A stretch of 6,273 nt of DNA from NCBI GenBank assembly GCA_034370465.1, contig JAXMLA010000111.1:1-6273 (forward strand), read 5' to 3'. The position numbers and the translations under genes are program-made. Below the pieces are notes generated by a model that was not told where the DNA came from, ran no database searches, and saw only the letters and a list, made by a program, of their open reading frames with translations. Source of the stretch: UBA2197 sp034370465 (GTDB lineage Bacteria; Desulfobacterota; Desulfuromonadia; Desulfuromonadales; UBA2197). Positions 1 to 5,835 of the stretch are shown piece after piece (the stretch's first letter is position 1; each line of letters begins with the position of its first letter).

Positions 1-1299
1 GCCTACGATGTCGATCCCGCTCAGGAAGCAGGAGCCTTTCATCTCGTCCTGTCGATCATTAAAAGCGGTGATCTGGATCGTGCGCTAAACCTGTTGACCG
101 CCATGCTGGCGCGGCACCCGGAGAATCCGGTGGCCGAGTTGATGCTGGCGCGAATTTATCGTGAGAAAGGGGATTTCCCGGCGGCGGAAGCGCTCCTGCT
201 TAGTCTGGAAAAAAGGGAACCGGAGCTTGACACTCCTGCTCTTGAACTGGGGGCGCTCTTTGAAGGCCGTCAGGATTGGGACAAGGCGATCGAATACTAC
301 CGGAAGGCCGCTCAGCTGAGTCCCGAAAATATCGCCGTTCGCCATCATCTCGCCCGCATTTTCATCCAGCAGAACGATTTGTCTGCGGCGCTGGTGGAAT
401 TTAACGCGATCCTGATGCAAAATCCCGGAGATCTTGATGCCCGCCGTAAAGTCGGCCTGATCCATCTGGAGCGTAAGGACTATTCTGCGGCGATTCCGGT
501 CTTCAAGTCCCTGATTGAATCGGCACCCGAGCTCGATGAGGTGAGGTTTTATCTCGGCATTGCCTACGAGCGGCAAGGGGAACTGGAACAGGCCCTGCCT
601 CATTTCGAGGCGGTCTCCGAGCATGCCGGGATTTATAATGATGCCCTGATGCACCGCGCCTTTATTCTGCATAAACTGCAGCGTCTGGATGAGGCGACCG
701 AATTACTGGAGGCACGGCTGACGCGTACGGAGACTTCTCCGGAGATTTACCTCTATCTTGCGTCTCTTTATGACCTGAACAACCGGGCCGAACAGGCGCA
801 GGCAACGCTGCACAAGACCCGCGAGCGTTTTCTGGGTAATGCGGAATTAGCTTACCGTCTCGGGCTGCTGTTTGACCGTTATGAACAACCCGAGACTGCT
901 CTTGCGGAGATGCGGCGGGCGATTGATCTGGATCCGAACCATGCCGAAGCCCTCAATTATCTGGCATACTATTATGCCGAACGCCGGGAAAACCTTGATG
1001 AGGCGCTGCTTCTGGCGCAACGGTCCCTGGCGGTTAAAGCCGAAGCGCATATCCTTGACACCCTCGGCTGGGTCTATTTTGTCCGGGGAGATTTTGAGAA
1101 CGCTCGAAAGTTTTTAGCCCAGGCAGTGGAAAAGGAAGGGGCTGATCCGATAATTCTCGAACATTACGGCGATGCTCTCCTCGCGAAAAAAGCTTACAAA
1201 GAAGCGATTGTCATTTACCAGCGCAGTCTTGCCGTGCAACCGGACAACGCCCCTCTGCGTGAGAAATTAAAGTCCCTCCAGCTTCGGAAAGAGAAATAA
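1..1299 (+). CDS. TPR-repeat protein, 5' end cut by window edge
   Basis: The reading frame is open from base 1 to the TAA at 1297-1299, giving 432 visible codons. The ATG at 94 lies inside a repeat, so I treat the gene as truncated by the window and not as starting there. The protein is almost entirely tetratricopeptide repeats: about eleven complete units of roughly 34 residues plus a partial one at the left edge. They show the usual small/large pattern (for example GDFPAAEALL, KDYSAAIPVF, GDFENARKFL, KAYKEAIVIY) and frequent Pro-Asn/Asp ends. The late block with ALNYLAYYYAER, then LDTLGWVYF, then ILEHYGDALL is typical of long TPR proteins found beside LolB-like lipoproteins in deltaproteobacteria. 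TPRs form a helical scaffold for protein binding, so a role in envelope assembly is inferred from the next gene, whose start is 5 bases away. The N-terminus is missing, so I cannot say whether it carries a signal peptide. No catalytic domain is visible. Confidence 0.9.
   Translation, partial: AYDVDPAQEAGAFHLVLSIIKSGDLDRALNLLTAMLARHPENPVAELMLARIYREKGDFPAAEALLLSLEKREPELDTPALELGALFEGRQDWDKAIEYYRKAAQLSPENIAVRHHLARIFIQQNDLSAALVEFNAILMQNPGDLDARRKVGLIHLERKDYSAAIPVFKSLIESAPELDEVRFYLGIAYERQGELEQALPHFEAVSEHAGIYNDALMHRAFILHKLQRLDEATELLEARLTRTETSPEIYLYLASLYDLNNRAEQAQATLHKTRERFLGNAELAYRLGLLFDRYEQPETALAEMRRAIDLDPNHAEALNYLAYYYAERRENLDEALLLAQRSLAVKAEAHILDTLGWVYFVRGDFENARKFLAQAVEKEGADPIILEHYGDALLAKKAYKEAIVIYQRSLAVQPDNAPLREKLKSLQLRKEK
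1287..1293 (+). promoter_or_regulatory. Purine-rich ribosome binding site for the GTG-started lipoprotein gene
   Basis: GGAAAGA lies inside the last codons of the TPR gene, 11 bases before the GTG at 1305. It is a weak Shine-Dalgarno match at long spacing. The 5-base gap between the TPR stop and this GTG suggests that translation of the lipoprotein partly depends on ribosomes finishing the TPR gene. Confidence 0.4.
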
Positions 1300-1304
1300 A
1301 ACCC

Positions 1305-2078
1305 GTGTCCGTTAAATTTAAAATTATTTTATTATTCCTTGTCCTGGTTGTCTGCGGCTGTGCGCGTCCGGTGCCCCCTGAACTTTCGCTTCCCTCCACA
1401 AGTGAAAGTCAACTTCGCGCCCGGCTCGACGCCGTCACCAACCGTTATCAATCGTTGCAGTCCTCCGCCCGGATCGAAATCGTCAGCGGCAGTGAGTCCT
1501 TTGCCGCCACTCAAATCCTCTTGGTGCAGCGTCCTGCCCAGTTGCGCAGCGAAGTTCTCTTTGGCCCCTTTGCGACGCCGGTGATGAGTCTCAGTGCCGA
1601 TCAGGAACAGCTCTCGGTTTATCAGCCGCTGAAAGGTACCTTTGCCCAGGGGAGTGCCAGCGTCGCCAATATTGCCCGTTACACCCGGATGCCGTTGCGC
1701 GTCGAAGATCTTGTCGGCATGATCCTGATGGCGCCGCCGCGTTTCCCCTTTGACCGTGCGTCCGTGGTCCGCGTGGCTGCCGGCGATCGGCTCGACCTGG
1801 TTGCCGCCGGTGGTGTCGAGCAGCGCTTTACCTTCGACGCGGCGGGGAATTTACTGCAAGCGGCTTATCTCCTTGGTGAGCGTTTACAGTTGCAGGCCGA
1901 TTATTCCGGGTTCGATGCCCGTTCGGAGGATTTTCCCCGCAAATTACAAGTCAGCATGCCGGAACGTCAGGTCGTCGCCACCATGACTTTTAGCGATAGC
2001 GTCATTAATGTGCCGATCCCGCCGCACAATTTTGTTTTAAAGGTTCCGGCCGGGATGAAAGTGCAAAGCCTGCCGTAG
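1305..2078 (+). CDS. LolB-like / DUF4292-type outer membrane lipoprotein
   Basis: This is a 257-residue lipoprotein. Residues 1-18 form a lipoprotein signal: basic K4 and K6, a hydrophobic run IILLFLVLVV, then the lipobox V-C-G-C with the lipidated cysteine at residue 19. The +2 residue is Ala, so by the E. coli rule it would go to the outer membrane. From about residue 48 onward the pattern is that of the LolB/LppX-like beta fold as seen in DUF4292: YQSLQSSARIEI, then QRPAQLRSEVLFGPFATPVM, then a strand-rich stretch ending near PHNFVLKVP. Such proteins bind lipid or lipoprotein acyl chains in a hydrophobic half-barrel; that function is inferred from the family. The GTG start at 1305 is chosen because it puts the signal peptide at the right length; no ATG in this frame does so. 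It sits 5 bases after the TPR gene and 34 bases before the binding-protein gene. Family assignment is by pattern and could be only fold-level. Confidence 0.75.
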   Translation: MSVKFKIILLFLVLVVCGCARPVPPELSLPSTSESQLRARLDAVTNRYQSLQSSARIEIVSGSESFAATQILLVQRPAQLRSEVLFGPFATPVMSLSADQEQLSVYQPLKGTFAQGSASVANIARYTRMPLRVEDLVGMILMAPPRFPFDRASVVRVAAGDRLDLVAAGGVEQRFTFDAAGNLLQAAYLLGERLQLQADYSGFDARSEDFPRKLQVSMPERQVVATMTFSDSVINVPIPPHNFVLKVPAGMKVQSLP

Positions 2079-2098
2079 TCATCTGTACGGTTTCATAT

Positions 2099-2104
2099 AA
2101 GGAG
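2099..2104 (+). promoter_or_regulatory. Shine-Dalgarno site of the peptide-binding protein gene
   Basis: AAGGAG lies 8 bases before the ATG at 2113. It is a near-ideal site and fixes that ATG as the start. It predicts stronger translation than for the GTG-started gene just upstream, as expected for a binding protein needed in excess over its permease. Confidence 0.8.
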
Positions 2105-2112
2105 TTTCAGCC

Positions 2113-3744
2113 ATGCAGCGGTTTTTGATTCTGTTTCTGCTCCTCAGCACTTCCTTCTTATCGGCCTGTAATCGCCAGGAGAGTGCGGTGATGCCGCCGA
2201 GTGCCAGTCAGCCTGCGGCCCCGCCGGTCCATGGCGATACCATGATCTCGGGGATGATCGGTGACGCCAGTAATCTCCTGCCGATCCTTTCTTCGGACAG
2301 CGCTTCTTCGGAGGTCAGTGAACTCGTTTATAACGGTTTGGTCCGTTATGACAAGAACCTGAAGCTTGAAGGGGAGCTGGCAAAGTCCTGGGAGATCTCG
2401 CCCGATAATCTGACCATCACCTTTCATCTCCGGCCGGGGGTGAAGTGGCACGATGGTGCCCCCTTTACCGCCGAAGACGTCCTCTTTACTTATCAGCTTC
2501 TGGTCGATCCCGCGGTACCGACAGCTTATGCCGATCGTTATAAGCTCGTGACCAGGGCGGAAGTCCTCGATCCCCTGACTTTCCGGGTTCAGTACGCTAA
2601 ACCCCTCGCCTCGGCGTTGATCAGCTGGGGTTTCTCGATTCATCCCCGCCATCTTCTTGCCAATCAGGACCTCAGCAAGAGTCCTCTCGCCAGTGCGCCG
2701 GTCGGCACCGGTCCTTATCGATTCAAGGAGTGGAAGCGCGGCGAGAAGATGGTCCTCGAAGCGAACCGCGATTATTGGGAAGGTGCGCCTTACCTTAGCC
2801 GGGTCGTTTATCGAGTCATCCCTGATGAATCGACGATGTTTCTCGAACTTCAGGCTGGCGGGGTTGACCAGATGGGGTTGACGCCGATCCAGTATGCCCG
2901 GCAGACCGACACTGCGACCTTCAAGCGCCAATTCAGCAAATACCGCTACCCTTCCTTTGCTTATACCTATCTCGGTTACAATCTGAAAAATCCGCTCTTT
3001 CAGGATAAACGGGTGCGGCAGGCCCTGTCCCACGCGATTAACAAGCAGGAGTTGATTGACGGTGTCCTCCTGGGCCTCGGCCAGGAAGCGACCGGTCCCT
3101 ATAAACCCGGTACCTGGCCGAATAATCCGAACGTCAAAAAGTATCCCTTCGACCCAACGCAAGCGAAAAAACTTTTGGCCGAAGCCGGCTGGAGCGATCA
3201 CAATGGCGACGGCATTCTCGACAAGGATGGCCGTCCCCTGGCCTTCACCATCGTCACCAATCAGGGGAATGAAGCCCGGATCAAGAGCGCCGAGATTATC
3301 CAGCGGCGCCTCCACGATGTCGGCGTCGATGTCAAAATCCGCGTGATCGAGTGGGCCTCCTTCCTCAAGGAATTTATCAACCCCGGCAAGTTCGAAGCGA
3401 CGATCCTCGGCTGGAGCGTGCCGATCGACCCCGACAGTTATAACGTCTGGCATTCGAGCAAGACCCGTCCCGGCGAGTTAAACTTTATCGGCTTCCAGAA
3501 TGCGGAAGTCGATGCCCTCCTTGAAAAGGGGCGCGAAACTCTCGACGAAGACCAGCGGAAAAAGTATTACGATCGTTTTCAGGAGATCCTTGCCGAAGAG
3601 CAGCCCTATACCTTCCTTTATGTTCCTGATGCGCTGCCGGTCGTTGCGACCCGCTTTAAAGGGATCGAACCAGCCCCCGCCGGGATCATGCATAATTTCA
3701 TCAAGTGGCATGTGCCGCAGGATGAGTGGAAATACAAGCAGTAA
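2113..3744 (+). CDS. Peptide-type ABC transporter substrate-binding lipoprotein (SBP family 5)
   Basis: This 543-residue protein is the normal length for family-5 solute-binding proteins (DppA/OppA type). They capture oligopeptides, nickel chelates or similar ligands outside the inner membrane and deliver them to a DppBC-like permease. Residues 1-18 are a lipoprotein signal with lipobox L-S-A-C and the modified cysteine at residue 19, followed by a Ser/Pro/Ala-rich linker to about residue 40. The family signature is clear at residues 89-123: LAKSWEISPDNLTITFHLR, then GVKWHDGAPFTAEDV. Other family blocks are PVGTGPYRFKEWKRGE, NRDYWEGAPYL, and FQDKRVRQALSHAINKQELI. Residues 362-373 form an acidic loop (D362, N364, D366, G367, D370, D372) resembling a calcium-binding loop. 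The ligand cannot be told from sequence. The permease gene follows after 55 bases, which supports a transport role. Lipid anchoring is less usual for Gram-negative binding proteins but occurs in this lineage. Confidence 0.93.
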   Translation: MQRFLILFLLLSTSFLSACNRQESAVMPPSASQPAAPPVHGDTMISGMIGDASNLLPILSSDSASSEVSELVYNGLVRYDKNLKLEGELAKSWEISPDNLTITFHLRPGVKWHDGAPFTAEDVLFTYQLLVDPAVPTAYADRYKLVTRAEVLDPLTFRVQYAKPLASALISWGFSIHPRHLLANQDLSKSPLASAPVGTGPYRFKEWKRGEKMVLEANRDYWEGAPYLSRVVYRVIPDESTMFLELQAGGVDQMGLTPIQYARQTDTATFKRQFSKYRYPSFAYTYLGYNLKNPLFQDKRVRQALSHAINKQELIDGVLLGLGQEATGPYKPGTWPNNPNVKKYPFDPTQAKKLLAEAGWSDHNGDGILDKDGRPLAFTIVTNQGNEARIKSAEIIQRRLHDVGVDVKIRVIEWASFLKEFINPGKFEATILGWSVPIDPDSYNVWHSSKTRPGELNFIGFQNAEVDALLEKGRETLDEDQRKKYYDRFQEILAEEQPYTFLYVPDALPVVATRFKGIEPAPAGIMHNFIKWHVPQDEWKYKQ

Positions 3745-3799
3745 GTTGCGTTCTTCTGTCGCCCTTTTAACGATTTTTTTCTGGAAGTGACAGGCTTTT
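3745..3799 (+). other. Binding-protein to permease gap with a T-run, no convincing hairpin
   Basis: These 55 bases contain seven consecutive T (3774-3780) after a C-rich stretch. Only three-base pairings (GCG at 3748-3750 with CGC at 3759-3761) precede the T-run, which is too weak to call a terminator. It may still lower permease expression relative to the binding protein, but this is inference. The permease ribosome binding site GGAAG (3783-3787) follows directly. Confidence 0.45.
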
Positions 3800-4774
3800 A
3801 TGCTGAATTATCTGGGCCGGCGTTTTTTGATGATGATCCCCCTGCTGATCGGGATTACCCTGATCTCCTTTGTGGTGATCCATCTCGCGCCCGGCGAGCC
3901 GACCGATATGCAGACCCAGCTCAACCCCGAGGTGAGTACGGAGCTGCGCAACCGCCTGCGCGACCAGTACGGTCTCGATAAGCCTCTGGTTGTTCAGTAT
4001 GGCGAATGGCTGGGACGCTTTGTCCGTCTCGATTTCGGCAACTCCTTTTCCCAGGATCGCCGTCCGGTTCTCGACAAGATTGTCGAACGGCTGCCGATCA
4101 CCATCAGTATTAATCTGCTGTCGATTGTCGCCATCCTCGCCGCCGCCATCCCCATCGGCATCTATTCAGCAACGCATCGTGGTTCCCTCTTTGACCGGCT
4201 CACGACAATTCTCGTCTTTATCGGCTTTGCCGCCCCCTCCTTCTGGCTGGCGTTGCTCCTCATGGACTTTTTCGGGGTGCGCCTCGGACTTCTGCCGATT
4301 GCCGGCCTCAAGTCGCTGGATTACGACTCTCTCAGTCTTTTCGGCAAAATAATTGATCTCGGCCGCCACCTTATTTTGCCGGTCTTTATCTCGACCTTTG
4401 GCGGTCTTGCCGGCTTCTCCCGCTATATGCGCTCGAATATGCTGGAAGTCATCCGCCAGGATTACATCCTTACCGCCCGCGCCAAGGGGCTCTCGGAGCA
4501 GAGCGTGATCTATCGTCATGCGCTGCGGAATGCCCTGTTGCCGGTGATTACCATCCTCGGACTTTCGGTGCCGGGGCTCATCGGCGGGAGTGTCATCTTT
4601 GAAACGATCTTCGCCATTCCCGGTATGGGGAAACTCTTTTACGACGGGGTGATGATGCGCGATTATCCCCTGATTATGGGGATTCTGGTGATGGGGGCCA
4701 TCCTCACTTTGGTCGGAAATCTCCTGGCAGATCTCTGTTATGCCTTTGCCGACCCGAGGATTCGCAACCGTTAG
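3800..4774 (+). CDS. Dpp/Opp-type ABC transporter permease (DppB-like)
   Basis: This 324-residue inner-membrane protein has the usual DppB/OppB length and layout. The first membrane helix is at about residues 9-29, followed by the family block H-L-A-P-G. A periplasmic segment follows with LDFGNSFSQDRRPVLDKI and RLPITISIN. Five more hydrophobic helices lie near 98-122, 130-155, 187-210, 244-270 and 287-314. The cytoplasmic EAA loop that contacts the ATPase is intact: T225-A-R-A-K-G230, then R239-H-A-L-R-N-A-L-L-P248. The ATG at 3800 is preceded by GGAAG (3783-3787) at slightly long spacing and gives the expected N-terminus. It forms half of a heterodimeric channel, usually with a DppC-type partner encoded next. 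Here no dppC and no ATPase genes follow: the next gene encodes a 54-residue unrelated protein. The partner must be elsewhere, lost, or replaced by self-pairing. The gene looks intact, with no frameshift. Confidence 0.93.
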   Translation: MLNYLGRRFLMMIPLLIGITLISFVVIHLAPGEPTDMQTQLNPEVSTELRNRLRDQYGLDKPLVVQYGEWLGRFVRLDFGNSFSQDRRPVLDKIVERLPITISINLLSIVAILAAAIPIGIYSATHRGSLFDRLTTILVFIGFAAPSFWLALLLMDFFGVRLGLLPIAGLKSLDYDSLSLFGKIIDLGRHLILPVFISTFGGLAGFSRYMRSNMLEVIRQDYILTARAKGLSEQSVIYRHALRNALLPVITILGLSVPGLIGGSVIFETIFAIPGMGKLFYDGVMMRDYPLIMGILVMGAILTLVGNLLADLCYAFADPRIRNR

Positions 4775-4817
4775 ACGCCGGTCGATTGATGTGCTAAGCT
4801 TTTAAGAAAGTATTTGC

Positions 4818-4823
4818 AGGGAG
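4818..4823 (+). promoter_or_regulatory. Shine-Dalgarno site of the 54-residue gene
   Basis: AGGGAG lies 5 bases before the ATG at 4829. Together with the uninterrupted reading frame it is the main evidence that the small gene is translated. Confidence 0.65.
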
Positions 4824-4828
4824 TTACT

Positions 4829-4993
4829 ATGGAGACGATCAAGACCGCCAGTTTTGAATATCTCATCGATTTGGCGAAGCTGAAAGCGGAGGGCGGCTAT
4901 GAATTTATCCTTGATGGCTCGGTCTACCAGATTGACGATGTTCTTGAAATCAGTGCGATTGCCAGTAAGCATGGTTATATTGTTATCTATTAA
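4829..4993 (+). CDS. Small hypothetical protein, 54 residues
   Basis: An ATG at 4829 with AGGGAG upstream opens a 54-codon frame ending in TAA at 4991-4993. I do not recognise the family. The protein begins METIKTASFEYLIDLAKLK and ends ASKHGYIVIY. It has no cysteine, no signal peptide and no membrane segment, and is acidic (nine Asp/Glu against four Lys). By eye it reads as a compact alpha-beta unit: a helix at about 8-21, strands at 24-28 (YEFIL) and 31-35 (SVYQI) joined by a D-G turn, a helix at about 36-47, and a last strand 49-53 (GYIVI). That looks like a small folded cytoplasmic domain and not random coding. It sits 54 bases after the permease and 20 bases before the ferritin-like gene, in the same direction, so co-expression with the latter is likely. 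Any functional link is inference. Confidence 0.72.
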   Translation: METIKTASFEYLIDLAKLKAEGGYEFILDGSVYQIDDVLEISAIASKHGYIVIY

Positions 4994-5001
4994 AAATATG
5001 G

Positions 5002-5007
5002 AAGGAG
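5002..5007 (+). promoter_or_regulatory. Shine-Dalgarno site of the ferritin-like gene
   Basis: AAGGAG lies 6 bases before the ATG at 5014. This strong site fixes the start and lies in the 20-base gap after the 54-residue gene. Confidence 0.8.
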
Positions 5008-5013
5008 AGTGCC

Positions 5014-5484
5014 ATGAGCAGTCCCAATGTCTGTTTTACTTTTGAAGCGGCCCTGGAGATGGCGGTAGCGATGGAAGAGGGCGGTTTTCGCCACTACCTG
5101 GCGGCGCTGCGTAGTTGCCGTCAACCTGCCACCCGAATGATCCTCAAGGATGCGGCTCTTGACGAGCTCGAGCATAAGTATCAACTCGAAAAAGCACTGG
5201 TCGAAGGGACGATCGACCACCAGCAATTCGATCATCCGGTGCCGACCATGGATCTCGATTATCTTCTCGCGCAAAAGACCTTAAGCCCTGATGCTGATGC
5301 GCGGGAAGCTCTTGCCTACGCCATCCACCTTGAAAAGATCTCTCATGATTTTTACCTGAGTATGGCCAGCGGCTGCGCTGGCGCGCCGATGGCAGCGATC
5401 TTTACCCGGATGGCGAATGATGAAGCCCGGCATTTGCGCTCTCTGGAAGATGATTACGAAGCGCATTTTCTCACCGAAAATTGA
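5014..5484 (+). CDS. Ferritin-like / rubrerythrin-type di-iron protein
   Basis: This 156-residue protein matches a four-helix ferritin-like domain with two helix pairs. The expected di-iron ligands are visible: E21/E22 in helix 1 (AMEEGGFRHY), E51-x-x-H54 in helix 2 (LDELEHKY), E107 in helix 3 (HLEKISHDFY), and E137-x-x-H140 in helix 4 (ANDEARHL). The helix 2-3 linker at about residues 65-95 is long and carries HPVPTMDLDYLL. The C-terminal rubredoxin domain of classical rubrerythrin is absent: there is no CxxC pair, and only three scattered cysteines (C7, C35, C121). Related proteins reduce peroxide or handle iron in anaerobes. With no rubredoxin domain, an outside electron donor would be needed if it is a peroxidase. 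It is cytoplasmic, with no signal peptide. It follows the 54-residue gene by 20 bases and converges with azlD, 27 bases away. Whether it is a peroxidase, an iron store or another di-iron enzyme cannot be decided here. Confidence 0.87.
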   Translation: MSSPNVCFTFEAALEMAVAMEEGGFRHYLAALRSCRQPATRMILKDAALDELEHKYQLEKALVEGTIDHQQFDHPVPTMDLDYLLAQKTLSPDADAREALAYAIHLEKISHDFYLSMASGCAGAPMAAIFTRMANDEARHLRSLEDDYEAHFLTEN

Positions 5485-5511
5485 TCTTGCCCTTGCGTGG
5501 CGTTAACACAT
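5485..5511. other. Convergent gap between ferritin-like gene and azlD
   Basis: These 27 bases separate two converging genes. I see no GC-rich hairpin with a T-run on either strand. A four-base pairing (TGGC at 5498-5501 with GCCA at 5517-5520) around a GTTAAC palindrome is the only symmetry, and it is too weak to be called a terminator. Transcripts from the two sides may overlap here. Confidence 0.5.
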
Positions 5512-5835
5512 TTATAGCCAGTGCTGAATTACCCAATAGAATGCCATGCCGAAGATAACGGACAGTCCAAGTGATCTGGTGCGCAGGGCGAGGAAGAGGG
5601 TGGGGATGGCGGCCAAGAGTTCCGGCTTACCGAGAGCCAGGGTCCTGGCGCTGCTGTCGATCAATAATCCCGGCGCCAGCAGGGCGGCAAGGATGGCGAC
5701 CGGAATCAGGCTCAACCAATCGCGGAGACCTTCAGGCAGATTGCGCTCGGCGAGAAAGACCAGCGGCAAAACGCGCGGTAGATAAGTCACGATCCCCATA
5801 CCGAAAAGAAGCCACAAATAGTCAGGGTAGTTCAT
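5512..5835 (-). CDS. azlD: AzlD-type branched-chain amino-acid exporter small subunit
   Basis: This 107-residue membrane protein is the normal length for AzlD. It has four hydrophobic segments: about residues 5-22 (YLWLLFGMGIVTYL), 42-57, 68-84 and 88-106. The family pattern T-Y-L-x-R-x-x-P-L in segment 1 and W-L-x-x-I-P-x-A-I-L-A-A-L-L in segment 2 is present. AzlD is the small partner of AzlC; the pair exports branched-chain amino acids or related compounds such as azaleucine across the inner membrane. The frame is open farther upstream (to 5943), but that extension runs through azlC, reads as non-homologous Cys/Arg-rich sequence, and would lengthen the protein beyond family size. The ATG at 5835 gives an ATGA overlap with the azlC stop, so coupled translation is expected. 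A G-rich stretch (GGGGG, 5841-5845, read on the - strand) may serve as ribosome binding site. Confidence 0.88.
   Translation of the reverse strand: MNYPDYLWLLFGMGIVTYLPRVLPLVFLAERNLPEGLRDWLSLIPVAILAALLAPGLLIDSSARTLALGKPELLAAIPTLFLALRTRSLGLSVIFGMAFYWVIQHWL

Noticed and set aside
94..96. ATG at 94 as the true start of the TPR gene
   Set aside because: The frame is open to base 1, the upstream codons continue a TPR-like helix pair, and there is no ribosome binding site before it.
85..672. A 195-codon open frame on the - strand opposite the TPR gene
   Set aside because: It has no recognisable motif and mirrors a clearly coding TPR region.
2158..3453. A 431-codon open frame on the - strand opposite the peptide-binding protein gene
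   Set aside because: Its translation has no recognisable domain or membrane pattern, and the + strand frame has strong family signatures throughout. Long antisense frames arise readily opposite GC-rich coding sequence.
4786..4816. Possible sigma-70 promoter (TTGATG and TATTTG) before the 54-residue gene
   Set aside because: The 19-base spacer is poor, and the predicted transcription start would fall in or next to the ribosome binding site.
4804..4818. Possible sigma-54 promoter using TTTGCA before the 54-residue gene
   Set aside because: The required GG of the -24 element is absent at the correct distance.
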